Both the position numbers and the translations under genes were made by a program. The notes under the pieces were generated by a model. The model was not told the DNA's origin, did not search any database, and saw only the letters and a program-made list of their open reading frames with translations. Below, piece by piece: positions 32,209 to 39,708 of a stretch of DNA of 64,000 nt; within the stretch, counting starts at the first letter, position 1; the number at the start of each line of letters is the position of its first letter. The DNA lies in NCBI RefSeq assembly GCF_019090165.1, contig NZ_JAHRIB010000106.1, forward strand, positions 28,392 through 92,391, given 5' to 3'. This DNA comes from Streptomyces sp. BV286 (lineage in GTDB: Bacteria; Actinomycetota; Actinomycetes; Streptomycetales; Streptomycetaceae).

Positions 32209-32865
32209 ATGCGCATTGTCATCGCTGGAGGTCATGGTCAGATCGCGTTGCGGCTGGAGCGACTGCTCTCCGCGCGCGGTGACGAGGTGGCGGGGATCAT
32301 CCGCCGAGCCGAGCAGGGCGACGATCTGCGGACGGCCGGCGCCGAGCCGGTGCTGTGCGATCTGGAGTCGGCTTCGGAGGAGGAGGTCGCCGAGCATCTG
32401 CGGGGCGCGGACGCCGCCGTCTTCGCGGCGGGCGCGGGCCCCGGCAGCGGGGTGGACCGCAAGGAGACCGTGGACCGGGGCGCCGCCGTGCTCTTCGCGG
32501 ACGCGGCGGCCCGGGCCGGGGTGCGACGGCACGTGGTCGTGTCGTCGATGGGCGCGGACCCGGAGCATCCCGGGGACGACGTCTTCGACGTGTACCTGCG
32601 CGCCAAGGGCGAGGCCGACTCGTACGTACGGGCTCACCGGGGCCTCGACTGGACGATCCTGCGCCCCGGAATGCTGACGACGGACGCCGGCACGGGGCTC
32701 ATCCGCCTGGAGGCCGCCACAGGCCGCGGGCCCGTTCCGCGCGACGATGTCGCCGCGGTCCTCGCGGAGCTGGTGGACACCCCGGCGACGGCCGGGCTGA
32801 CCCTGGAACTGATCAGCGGTTCGACCCCGGTGTCCGTGGCCGTGAAGTCGGTGGCGGGAAACTGA
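32209..32865 (+). CDS. NAD(P)-binding reductase/epimerase-like protein
   Basis: A 218-residue atypical short-chain dehydrogenase of the NAD(P)H-binding (NmrA/BVR-B-like) group. The Rossmann motif IAGGHGQIALRL is at residues 5-16, strand 4 shows VVSSMGADPEHPG, and LDWTILRPGMLT is the usual C-terminal landmark. The YxxxK pair appears as YLRAKGEAD. The ATG at 32209 is chosen because the nucleotide motif follows at once; no Shine-Dalgarno is visible, so the message may be leaderless. Substrate unknown. A palindromic hairpin follows. Confidence 0.85.
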   Translation: MRIVIAGGHGQIALRLERLLSARGDEVAGIIRRAEQGDDLRTAGAEPVLCDLESASEEEVAEHLRGADAAVFAAGAGPGSGVDRKETVDRGAAVLFADAAARAGVRRHVVVSSMGADPEHPGDDVFDVYLRAKGEADSYVRAHRGLDWTILRPGMLTTDAGTGLIRLEAATGRGPVPRDDVAAVLAELVDTPATAGLTLELISGSTPVSVAVKSVAGN

Positions 32866-32894
32866 CGCGGGAGTAGGGGCTGGAGGAGGGCGGA

Positions 32895-32915
32895 TGCAGG
32901 GCGGTCCGCCCTGCA
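32895..32915 (+). terminator. Hairpin after the reductase gene
   Basis: Complementary arms 32895-32904 and 32906-32915, 29 bases past the stop. The centre is only one base, so the RNA stem would open to a small loop. Confidence 0.6.
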
Positions 32916-32961
32916 CGGCTCCGCTCACGAGACCCGTTCGTAAAGCCGCTCCATGAGGCCC

Positions 32962-33015
32962 GTTCATGAAGTCCGGCGGCGTACGGCGCCGGTTCATGGA
33001 GCCCGGCGGCGTACG
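32962..33015. repeat. 24-base direct repeat, two copies
   Basis: 32962-32985 and 32992-33015 share GTTCATG(A/G)AG and CCGGCGGCGTACG. They are spaced 30 bases start to start, between the reductase gene and the end of the small zinc-finger gene. Confidence 0.7.
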
Positions 33016-33036
33016 AGGGCGTGCCGCGGGGGAGTA

Positions 33037-33249
33037 TCAGAAGAGCGGAAGCTGGCCGGGGAACTCCGCCACGGCGTACCCGTCGAGGGCGGGCTGCGCC
33101 GCGCCCAGCTCCGCCTGCCTGCGCGAGCCCGGGCAGGACACGAGTTCCCCGCTCCCCCGCGCGCCCGGCGGGTCGTGCCGAGCGAACCGTCCGGCGACGA
33201 CGGCGATCTCGCGACGGCACTCGGGGCAGTTTCGGCGGCGTGAGGACAT
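33037..33249 (-). CDS. Small zinc-finger-like protein
   Basis: A 70-residue protein beginning MSSRRRNCPECRREIAVVAG and ending AEFPGQLPLF. Cys8 and Cys11 form a CxxC knuckle, and His25 and Cys39 could complete a CCHC zinc site. I recall similar short proteins in other streptomycetes but no function. The ATG at 33249 is preferred to an upstream start that adds an unconserved-looking Pro/Arg stretch. It lies downstream of tRNA-Tyr on the same strand, separated by a strong terminator. Confidence 0.6.
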   Translation of the reverse strand: MSSRRRNCPECRREIAVVAGRFARHDPPGARGSGELVSCPGSRRQAELGAAQPALDGYAVAEFPGQLPLF

Positions 33250-33527
33250 GGGTCCAGCGTACGAAGAAAACGGCGGGCACCGGGGTCGGCGCACTCCGCG
33301 GCGAAGGACCGCCCGGAGCGCCGTAGACCGCCTGGAGCGGCTGACCCGGCAGCATCGCCGCGCCTGCCCCGGCGGTCCCGATTACCTGCTCGCGATGGAC
33401 ACCGTCCACAAGGCGTCCACGTGGCGCCCTGGGACATCCCCGGGGCCGTCGTTGGGCCGTCGCGCTGTTCGACTCTTGCCCCGATATCGCGTGCCGCCGT
33501 CGTCGGCGCATGGGGTCGCCCGAACAC
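33250..33527. other. Non-coding gap upstream of the zinc-finger gene
   Basis: Together with the hairpin and the tRNA-Tyr flank this is a gap of over 300 bases between the zinc-finger gene and tRNA-Tyr. Apart from the terminator at 33528-33577, I see no gene or clear promoter. Confidence 0.4.
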
Positions 33528-33577
33528 GAAGAAACCCTCTCTGAACTGCATAATCGCAGTTCAGAGAGGGTTTCTTC
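33528..33577 (-). terminator. Terminator of tRNA-Tyr
   Basis: A perfect 22-bp stem (33528-33549 with 33556-33577) with a 6-base loop, eight bases after the tRNA 3' end. It is one of the strongest hairpins in the window. Confidence 0.9.
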
Positions 33578-33585
33578 TCTCAGCG

Positions 33586-33667
33586 TGGCGGCGCCAGGAT
33601 TCGAACCTGGGAAGGCTGAGCCGGCAGATTTACAGTCTGCTCCCTTTGGCCGCTCGGGCACACCGCC
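33586..33667 (-). tRNA. tRNA-Tyr (GTA)
   Basis: An 82-base class II tRNA with a long variable arm. Acceptor GGCGGTG/CGCCGCC, anticodon stem GCAGA/TCTGC around CTGTAAA, anticodon GTA. No encoded CCA. Confidence 0.95.
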
Positions 33668-33868
33668 GGGGTAGCTGCCATTCGAACCGCTTTTCGGCGG
33701 CGCTCCGTGGCAACGACGTAAACGATACCCGATGCCCGGGGGTGCTTCGCCACCTGATTGATCGGTGCTCGGAGGGGAGGGGATGACTAGGCTTATGCGG
33801 ATGCGGCCCGGGACCGAAGCGGGTTCGGCGGCCGCCACTACGCACCCCGATACAAGGAGCCACAGGAC

Positions 33869-34357
33869 ATGGCCGACTCCAGTTTCGACATCGTCTCGAA
33901 GGTCGAGCGGCAGGAGGTCGACAACGCCCTCAACCAGGCCGCCAAGGAGATCTCGCAGCGCTACGACTTCAAGAACGTGGGCGCCTCCATCTCCTGGTCC
34001 GGCGAGAAGATCCTGATGGAGGCGAATTCCGAGGAGCGGGTCAAGGCCATCCTCGACGTCTTCCAGTCCAAGCTGGTCAAGCGGGGCATCTCGCTGAAGG
34101 CGCTGGACGCCGGCGAGCCGCAGCTCTCCGGCAAGGAGTACAAGATCTTCTCGACGATCGAGGAGGGCATCTCCCAGGACAACGCGAAGAAGGTCGCGAA
34201 GATCATTCGCGATGAGGGTCCGAAGGGCGTGAAGGCGCAGGTGCAGGGCGACGAGCTGCGCGTCAGCTCGAAGAGCCGTGACGACCTGCAGGCCGTGCAG
34301 GCCCTGCTCAAGGGCAAGGACTTCGACTTCGCGCTGCAGTTCGTCAACTACCGGTGA
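33869..34357 (+). CDS. YajQ family protein (DUF520)
   Basis: A 162-residue protein of the YajQ family: [65 protein letters not shown] and the end [15 protein letters not shown] cover both RNP-like halves. Family members bind nucleotides; in Xanthomonas a relative is a cyclic di-GMP effector, and the role in actinomycetes is not known. The ATG at 33869 follows AAGGAG. It is transcribed away from tRNA-Tyr. The terminator at 34412-34450 follows it. Confidence 0.93.
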   Translation: MADSSFDIVSKVERQEVDNALNQAAKEISQRYDFKNVGASISWSGEKILMEANSEERVKAILDVFQSKLVKRGISLKALDAGEPQLSGKEYKIFSTIEEGISQDNAKKVAKIIRDEGPKGVKAQVQGDELRVSSKSRDDLQAVQALLKGKDFDFALQFVNYR

Positions 34358-34411
34358 CGTTCCGGCTGTTCCGGCTGTTCCGGGCTGTTCCACGGACGGC
34401 CGTCGCGCGTA

Positions 34412-34450
34412 CGGGAAAGGGCGGGCGCCCCTGGTGCCCGCCCTTTCCCG
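34412..34450. terminator. Bidirectional terminator between yajQ-like and glsB-like genes
   Basis: A perfect 15-bp stem (34412-34426 with 34436-34450) between convergent genes. Confidence 0.85.
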
Positions 34451-34483
34451 TCCCAGGCCGCAGCCGCGGCCTGGAGGGCGAGC

Positions 34484-34750
34484 TCACCTGCGCGAGTGGC
34501 CGAACATGATGCGGTACGCGACCAGCAGCACGAGCGAGCCGCCGATCGCGGCGGCCCAGGTGGTGCCGTCGTAGAAGTCCTTGGCGATCGGGTGGTCCAG
34601 CCAGCGTGCGGATATCCAGCCGCCGATGAACGCGCCCGCGACACCGATCAGTGTCGTACCGATGAAGCCACCGGGATCACGTCCCGGCAGCAGGAACTTG
34701 GCGATGGCGCCGGCCAGCAGCCCCAGAATGATCCAGCTGATGATGCCCAT
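34484..34750 (-). CDS. GlsB/YeaQ/YmgE-family membrane protein
   Basis: An 88-residue protein of the transglycosylase-associated/GlsB family, with three hydrophobic segments (about 3-22, 29-48 and 64-83) rich in Gly. The opening MGIISWIILGLLAGAIAKFLLPG followed by DPGGFIGTTLIGVAGAFIGGWI is diagnostic. Members are small inner-membrane proteins induced by general or envelope stress; the biochemical role is unproven. The ATG at 34750 is selected as the universal family start. Upstream lies a repetitive C/T- and G/T-rich gap shared with the divergent permease gene. Confidence 0.88.
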   Translation of the reverse strand: MGIISWIILGLLAGAIAKFLLPGRDPGGFIGTTLIGVAGAFIGGWISARWLDHPIAKDFYDGTTWAAAIGGSLVLLVAYRIMFGHSRR

Positions 34751-34993
34751 GCCGTGAACCTGCCCTTTCGTGCTGTGCCTGTGCTGTGATCCTGCTCGCA
34801 CCAGGCTGTGGTCGTACCGCTGTCATGCCTCTGTTGTGCCGCTGTCGTGCTTCTGGTCGTTCTTCTGGCTTCTGTTCGTGCGGTGTTCTGCCAGTTCGCT
34901 GTTCTGTTCGTTCGTCGTGCTGTTCGTTCGTTGTTACTGGGGAGGACGTCGGCGCGTCGGTTCGCGGTTGCGACGATCAGTAGGGTGCGGCCC
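34751..34993. repeat. Low-complexity T/C/G-rich divergent gap
   Basis: The 243 bases between glsB and the permease gene consist largely of CTG, GTTC and TTCG-rich short imperfect repeats on the plus strand (for example GTTCGTTCG at 34918-34931) with unusually little adenine. No clear -10/-35 pair was found. Confidence 0.55.
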
Positions 34994-36328
34994 ATGCCAC
35001 AGTCCGATTCCGCCCGACCAGATTCGTCGCCCTCCGGGACGTCGCCGTCTGGGTCGTCGCCGTCCGGGTCGTCGCCGTCCGGCTCACCGTCGAGCGGTGC
35101 GGAGCTGCGGCGGACACTCGGCGTCGGGGACGCCGTGGTCATCGGTCTCGGCTCGATGATCGGCGCGGGGATCTTCGCCGCGCTGGGTCCCGCGGCCCGG
35201 GCCGCGGGGTCCGGGCTGTTCCTCGGGCTGGGCGTCGCGGCCGTCGTCGCCTACTGCAACGCGGCTTCTTCGGCTCGCCTCGCCGCCCGCTTTCCCGCGT
35301 CGGGCGGCACGTACGTGTACGGGCGGGAGCGGCTCGGCGCGTTCTGGGGATACCTGGCGGGCTGGTCGTTCGTCGTCGGGAAGACCTCCTCGTGTGCGGC
35401 GATGGCGCTCACCGTCGGCACGTACGTCTGGCCGGGTCAGGCGCACGCGGTGGCCGTCGGGGCCGTGGTGGCGCTGACCGCGGTGAACTACGGCGGTGTC
35501 CAGAAGTCCGCGTGGCTGACCCGGGTGATCGTCGCTGTCGTCCTCGCGGTCCTCGCTTCCGTGGTCGTCGGGTGTCTCACCTCCGGGGCCGCCGACGCCG
35601 GACGGCTCGACGTGGGCGTCTCGGGGGGTGTGGGAGGGGTTCTGCAGGCGGCCGGCCTGTTGTTCTTCGCGTTCGCCGGGTACGCGCGGATCGCGACTCT
35701 CGGCGAAGAGGTACGGGATCCGGCGCGCACCATTCCGCGAGCGATCCCGCTCGCGCTGGGTATCGCACTGGTCGTGTACGCGGCTGTGGCGGTGGCGGTC
35801 GTCTCCGTCCTGGGGCCGGGGGGCCTCGGGCAGGCGACAGCACCGCTCACGGACGCGGTACGCGCCGCGGGGGCGCCGGCACTCGTACCGGTCGTACGGG
35901 TGGGTGCCGCCGTGGCGGCGCTCGGGTCCCTTCTCGCACTGATCCTGGGGGTGTCACGGACGACGCTGGCCATGGCCCGCGACCGGCATCTTCCGAGCGG
36001 GCTGGCCGCCGTGCATCCGCGTTTCCAGGTACCGCACCGGGCGGAGCTCGCTGTCGGGGCGGTGGTCGCCGTGCTGGCCGCGACGGTGGATGTGCGGGGT
36101 GCGATCGGCTTCTCCTCCTTCGGGGTGCTGGTGTACTACGCGATCGCCAATGCCTCCGCCTGGACGCTGAGTTCGGCGGTCGTGTCACGGGTCGTGCCCG
36201 CGCTGGGACTGGTGGGGTGTGTGACGCTGGCTTTCGCCCTGCCCTGGGTGTCTGTGGTCGTGGGCGTCGGCGTACTGGGGCTGGGGGCGGTCGCGTACGG
36301 GGTACGGAGGCGGCTGGTCCCGCGCTGA
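34994..36328 (+). CDS. APC-family amino acid permease
   Basis: A 444-residue transporter with about 12 membrane spans. The first span region GVGDAVVIGLGSMIGAGIFAAL contains the conserved GxGxxxGxGIF signature of amino acid-polyamine-organocation permeases, and FFAFAGYARIATLGEEVRDP is the usual span 6-loop. Before it lies a short hydrophilic N-terminus built from four copies of a five-residue SPSG(T/S) repeat (DNA 35027-35086). The ATG at 34994 is chosen since the upstream frame runs through the low-complexity gap. Substrate class is amino acid or polyamine; the exact one is not visible. Confidence 0.88.
   Translation: MPQSDSARPDSSPSGTSPSGSSPSGSSPSGSPSSGAELRRTLGVGDAVVIGLGSMIGAGIFAALGPAARAAGSGLFLGLGVAAVVAYCNAASSARLAARFPASGGTYVYGRERLGAFWGYLAGWSFVVGKTSSCAAMALTVGTYVWPGQAHAVAVGAVVALTAVNYGGVQKSAWLTRVIVAVVLAVLASVVVGCLTSGAADAGRLDVGVSGGVGGVLQAAGLLFFAFAGYARIATLGEEVRDPARTIPRAIPLALGIALVVYAAVAVAVVSVLGPGGLGQATAPLTDAVRAAGAPALVPVVRVGAAVAALGSLLALILGVSRTTLAMARDRHLPSGLAAVHPRFQVPHRAELAVGAVVAVLAATVDVRGAIGFSSFGVLVYYAIANASAWTLSSAVVSRVVPALGLVGCVTLAFALPWVSVVVGVGVLGLGAVAYGVRRRLVPR
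35027..35086 (+). repeat. 15-base tandem repeat in the permease gene
   Basis: Four direct copies (35027-35041, 35042-35056, 35057-35071, 35072-35086) of a TCGCC(G/C)TCCGGG(A/T)CG-like unit, coding for SPSG(T/S). Copy number could vary between strains by slippage. Confidence 0.85.
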
Positions 36329-36413
36329 TCGAGCCCCGGGGAACATCGATGAGCGGGGGCAGGTAGGGGCTTGCGGCGACCGTGGGGTCCTGGCCGGCGC
36401 CGGGGTCAGCGCG

Positions 36414-36980
36414 CTAGGAGGCTCGCGCCGCCCCCGTACGTATGCGGAAGTCGTCCCAAGGCTCCAGGTCGGCCCCGTCGTTGAGCTCGTCGTACCAGCC
36501 GGTGCCGTCGAGCCAGGCGCGAAGCCAGGCCGTGAGGGTGGGGGCGTCCACGTACCACGCGTGGTCGGCGTCGTCGGCGTTCGGCTCGAACAGAAGGACC
36601 GTGCCGTCCGGGGTGCGGCAGTCCACGCACGCGTACATTCCGCAGCCCCAGTGGGATATCGGAAGGACGCCGTCCGGCCAGGGCCAGTCGGGGTCCTCGC
36701 GGCCGCTCTCACGGTGGGCGAGATACTGCGCAACGACGGCAGGCTCGCCCGAGGGCGCGCTGTCGAGCAGGGGCAACAGGCCGTACTCCGGACCGAATCC
36801 CCCGTCTCCTATCCGCAGGTAGAGAGCGGCGAGCAGCGGCGGCACGGCGAAGCCCAGTGCGGACTCCGCGCGGGCGAGCGTGGCCGCGTCCACCGGTGCG
36901 GGGAGCGAGGGCCAGCCCCACGGCCTGGAGTTGCGCGCCTCTGTGGAGACACGTACCAGCAACTGCTCGATCTCGGTCAT
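36414..36980 (-). CDS. SUKH (SMI1/KNR4)-family protein
   Basis: A 188-residue protein of the SMI1/KNR4 (SUKH) superfamily: PVDAATLARAESALGFAVPPLLAALYLRIGDGGFGPEYGLLPLL is the conserved alpha-beta core with the IGDGGFGPEYG landmark. A later WPDGVLPISHWGCGMYACVDC and EPNADDADHAWYVDAPTL complete it. Many SUKH proteins are immunity proteins against polymorphic toxins, others are cytoplasmic proteins of unknown role. The ATG at 36980 is chosen because the domain begins soon after. It follows, on the same strand, a gene with a barstar domain; no toxin gene is seen within the window. Confidence 0.85.
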   Translation of the reverse strand: MTEIEQLLVRVSTEARNSRPWGWPSLPAPVDAATLARAESALGFAVPPLLAALYLRIGDGGFGPEYGLLPLLDSAPSGEPAVVAQYLAHRESGREDPDWPWPDGVLPISHWGCGMYACVDCRTPDGTVLLFEPNADDADHAWYVDAPTLTAWLRAWLDGTGWYDELNDGADLEPWDDFRIRTGAARAS

Positions 36981-37056
36981 GCGTTCATGATGCAGCGCGC
37001 CACCGACAGCCGGGCGAGCCTGTGGACAACCCCCGGAGCCGTCCTGTGGACAACTC

Positions 37057-38196
37057 TCAGTCGAGACGGACGTCGACGCCCTCGTCCACGAGGAAGGCGA
37101 GGAGCTCCTCGAACGTCCACGGGCGGTCGCCGGTGCGCGGGACGAGACCGAGGCAGGTGCGGGCGACCTCAGCGTCGTGCCAGACCAGGGTGAAGGGCAG
37201 CCGGGCGCCCCAGCGGCCACGGAGGCAGTCCGCGAGTGCGTCGAGGCCCCAGCCGAAGTAGCCGCCCGGTCCGTTGACCGCCTCGCCGAGCGCGCAGAAG
37301 AAGCCCGGCTCGTCGATGATGAGGCGGCCTTCGAGGTGATATGTGGCCCCGGGCTCCGCGTCGGGCCTGCCCGGCTGGTGGTGCTCCCGTGCCGTGTGCC
37401 GCCAGTGGCGACGGCCCTCCGGGCCGCACCGGGCCCAGCGACCGGGCTCGGAGGGCGGACCGGTGTCCCACAGCTCCCAGACCTCTTCGGCCGCGGTCGG
37501 CGGCCGCTCCGACCAGGGCTCCAGTGTGAGGTCCACCAGGCCGCGGCCGCGCGCCGAGGGGATCCACGCGACGAGTTCGCCCTCGACGGCGGACTCGACG
37601 GGGCGTCCCGCCGTGTCGAGGCGTATCAGCTTGGCGTGGCCGAGGTCTTCCTCGCCCGCGTCCAGGGCCGTACGGAGGGCGCCTTGCGGGGAGCAGCCCA
37701 GCAGCCGGACGGGCGGTTCCACCGGGTCCGGTTGCCCTTCCGGGACGTGTGCCAGGTCCCGGCAGCTGCCATGGGGCACGTCCTCGCGGCCGAGGAGCCG
37801 GTAGCCCGGGGAGAGCGGCGGGCACTGCGGATAGTCGAACGGGTTGTGCGGGGCCTCGCGCGCCTCGATCGTGATGTCGCGCAGCGACAGGTCGCGCGCG
37901 CACGGGCGGTCCCCGAGGACGCGTACGTCCTCCAGGGACCACTCCTCGACCCGTTCGCCCTGCTTGTCGAGGATTTCCAGGGCGAGGGTGCCGAGCGGGG
38001 CCGAGCCGTCGGCACGCGCGCGTGCGAGCACTTCGCGCAGCGTGCCTTCGGGGGCGCAGCCGATCAGCTCGTACGTCCCGCGGGCGGGAGCGGGCGGATC
38101 GCCGAAGAGGTTCTCGGCGTCCGCACACAGGGCCCAGGTCTCGTCGTCCTCCGCGTCGGCGTCGTACGCCTTCAAGACGTACTTCGGACGCCGCAC
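37057..38196 (-). CDS. Barstar-domain protein with repeated N-terminal modules
   Basis: A 379-residue protein. The last ~95 residues (about 285-379: TYHLEGRLIIDEPGFFCALGEAVNGPGGYFGWGLDALADCL and FTLVWHDAEVA...FEELLAFLVDEGVDVRL in outline) match barstar, the inhibitor of barnase-type ribonucleases. The front part is two, perhaps three, copies of a module with the landmark (L/I)GC(A/S)P(E/Q)G(T/A)LR (around residues 46-56 and 166-176) and a weaker CGPEGRRHW near 258; I know no name for it. The GTG at 38196 begins 13 bases after the yccF stop. It probably inhibits an RNase or has become a sensor. Confidence 0.75.
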   Translation of the reverse strand: MRRPKYVLKAYDADAEDDETWALCADAENLFGDPPAPARGTYELIGCAPEGTLREVLARARADGSAPLGTLALEILDKQGERVEEWSLEDVRVLGDRPCARDLSLRDITIEAREAPHNPFDYPQCPPLSPGYRLLGREDVPHGSCRDLAHVPEGQPDPVEPPVRLLGCSPQGALRTALDAGEEDLGHAKLIRLDTAGRPVESAVEGELVAWIPSARGRGLVDLTLEPWSERPPTAAEEVWELWDTGPPSEPGRWARCGPEGRRHWRHTAREHHQPGRPDAEPGATYHLEGRLIIDEPGFFCALGEAVNGPGGYFGWGLDALADCLRGRWGARLPFTLVWHDAEVARTCLGLVPRTGDRPWTFEELLAFLVDEGVDVRLD

Positions 38197-38209
38197 TCCG
38201 GGAGCCGCT

Positions 38210-38608
38210 CTATCGGACCGACGACGTGAACGGCTGGTCCGTGCTCACGATTTCGCGTCCCAGCGGGAACAGCGACACCGGGATCAGCTTGAAGTTGGCG
38301 ATGCCCAGGGGGATGCCGATGATCGTGACGCACTGGAGGAGGCCCGTGACGATGTGCGCGAGGGCCAGCCACCAGCCGGCGAGGACCAGCCACAGGATGT
38401 TGACGATGAAGGACGGCGCGCCCGCGTCACGGCGCTCCACCGTCGTCCGGCCGAACGGCCACAGCGCGTAGGCGCCGATACGGAACGACGCGATGCCGAA
38501 CGGGATCCCGATGATCGTGATGCACAGCAGCACGCCCGCGACCAGGTAGCCCAGGAACAGCCAGAAGCCGCTCAGGACCAGCCAAATGACGTTGAGGATT
38601 GTCTTCAC
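38210..38608 (-). CDS. YccF-domain membrane protein
   Basis: A 132-residue protein with two tandem YccF (DUF307) repeats: [21 protein letters not shown]...[17 protein letters not shown] and [21 protein letters not shown]...[16 protein letters not shown]. Each has a double-span hydrophobic part and the motif TIIGIP(F/L)GIA. Family members are inner-membrane proteins of unknown function. Its GTG start overlaps the htpX stop by the four bases GTGA, so translation is coupled to htpX. This makes a membrane-stress role for YccF plausible, an inference from context. Confidence 0.85.
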   Translation of the reverse strand: MKTILNVIWLVLSGFWLFLGYLVAGVLLCITIIGIPFGIASFRIGAYALWPFGRTTVERRDAGAPSFIVNILWLVLAGWWLALAHIVTGLLQCVTIIGIPLGIANFKLIPVSLFPLGREIVSTDQPFTSSVR

Positions 38609-39468
38609 TGTTGGCGACCTGCCATCTGCTCGAGCCGGGCGATGCGCTCCGCCATCGGCGGGTGCGTAGAGAACATCTTGGAGAGTCCCTGGCCCGGACG
38701 GAAGGGGTTGGCGATCATCATGTGGCTCGCGGTCTCGATACGTGGCTCCGGGGGCAGCGGAAGCTGTTTGGTGCCCGCCTCCAGCTTGCGCAGGGCGCTC
38801 GCGAGGGACAGCGGGTCGCCGGTGAGCTGGGCGCCGGACGCGTCCGCCTCGTACTCCCGGGAGCGGCTGATGGCAAGCCGGATGAGGGACGCGGCGATCG
38901 GACCGAGGATGACGATCATCAGCATGCCGAGGAGGCCGGGTCCGTCGTCGTCGCTCGACCGGCCGATCGGGATCAGCCAGGCGAAGTTGACCAGGAACAT
39001 GATGACGGAGGCCAGGGCGCCGGCGACGGACGAGATGAGGATGTCGCGGTTGTAGACGTGGCTCAGCTCGTGGCCGATGACGCCACGCAGTTCCCGTTCG
39101 TTCAGGATGCGCAGGACGCCCTCGGTGCAGCACACCGCGGCGTTGCGCGGATTGCGGCCCGTCGCGAACGCGTTCGGCGCTTCCGTCGGGGAGATGTACA
39201 GGCGGGGCATGGGCTGGCGGGCCTGTGTGGAGAGCTCACGGACCATCTTGTAGAGGGCCGGGGCCTCGAACTCGCTCACCGGGCGCGCGCGCATCGCGCG
39301 TAGAGCCAGTTTGTCGCTGTTCCAGTACGCGTACGCGTTCGTACCGATCGCGATGAAGAGTGCGACTACCAGGCCCATACGGCCGAAGAAGCTGCCGATG
39401 ACGATGATGAGTGCGGACAGTCCCCCGAGGAGTACGGCGGTCCTGAGCCCGTTGTGCCGGCGGTGCAC
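38605..39468 (-). CDS. htpX: Membrane protease HtpX homologue
   Basis: A 287-residue M48 zinc metalloprotease of the inner membrane, which cleaves misfolded membrane proteins. Two N-terminal hydrophobic segments are followed by the catalytic GHELSH (His133, Glu134, His137), two further hydrophobic segments and the third ligand in [13 protein letters not shown]. The GTG at 39468 is chosen for its GGAGGG ribosome site and the start [13 protein letters not shown]; an earlier GTG at 39543 would add 25 residues lacking family features. It heads htpX, yccF, barstar-domain and SUKH genes, all on one strand. Confidence 0.93.
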   Translation of the reverse strand: MHRRHNGLRTAVLLGGLSALIIVIGSFFGRMGLVVALFIAIGTNAYAYWNSDKLALRAMRARPVSEFEAPALYKMVRELSTQARQPMPRLYISPTEAPNAFATGRNPRNAAVCCTEGVLRILNERELRGVIGHELSHVYNRDILISSVAGALASVIMFLVNFAWLIPIGRSSDDDGPGLLGMLMIVILGPIAASLIRLAISRSREYEADASGAQLTGDPLSLASALRKLEAGTKQLPLPPEPRIETASHMMIANPFRPGQGLSKMFSTHPPMAERIARLEQMAGRQQ

Positions 39469-39647
39469 GGTACGCCCTCCAAATCGTGCGGCAGGGGAAC
39501 CCTTGCTTGTCGATCTCTGACGCCACTGGTTCCGTGACTCCACGGTCCAGTGGACCCTCCCTCACTGGTCAACGCCAGGCGGGGGGCACTAGTTCCCTTG
39601 TGCGCGCGGCGCAGCGCGTGGGCCGTCCGGGTGACGGGACGACACCT

Positions 39648-39688
39648 CGGCACGCGCGCGTGCCGGGCGGCCGGGCCACGCGCGCGTG
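39648..39688. repeat. Two CACGCGCGCGTG palindromes
   Basis: A perfect 18-base palindrome (39648-39665) containing CACGCGCGCGTG, and a second copy of the 12-base core at 39677-39688, lie just past the nuoN stop. Similar cores recur at 30866-30940. Confidence 0.75.
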
Positions 39689-39708
39689 CGGATGCGTCAG
39701 GAACGGCG

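Noticed and set aside
33586..33667. tRNA-Tyr as an integration site of a mobile element
   Set aside because: No integrase, no duplicated tRNA 3' end and no atypical DNA follows within the window. The strong terminator explains the inverted repeat next to it.
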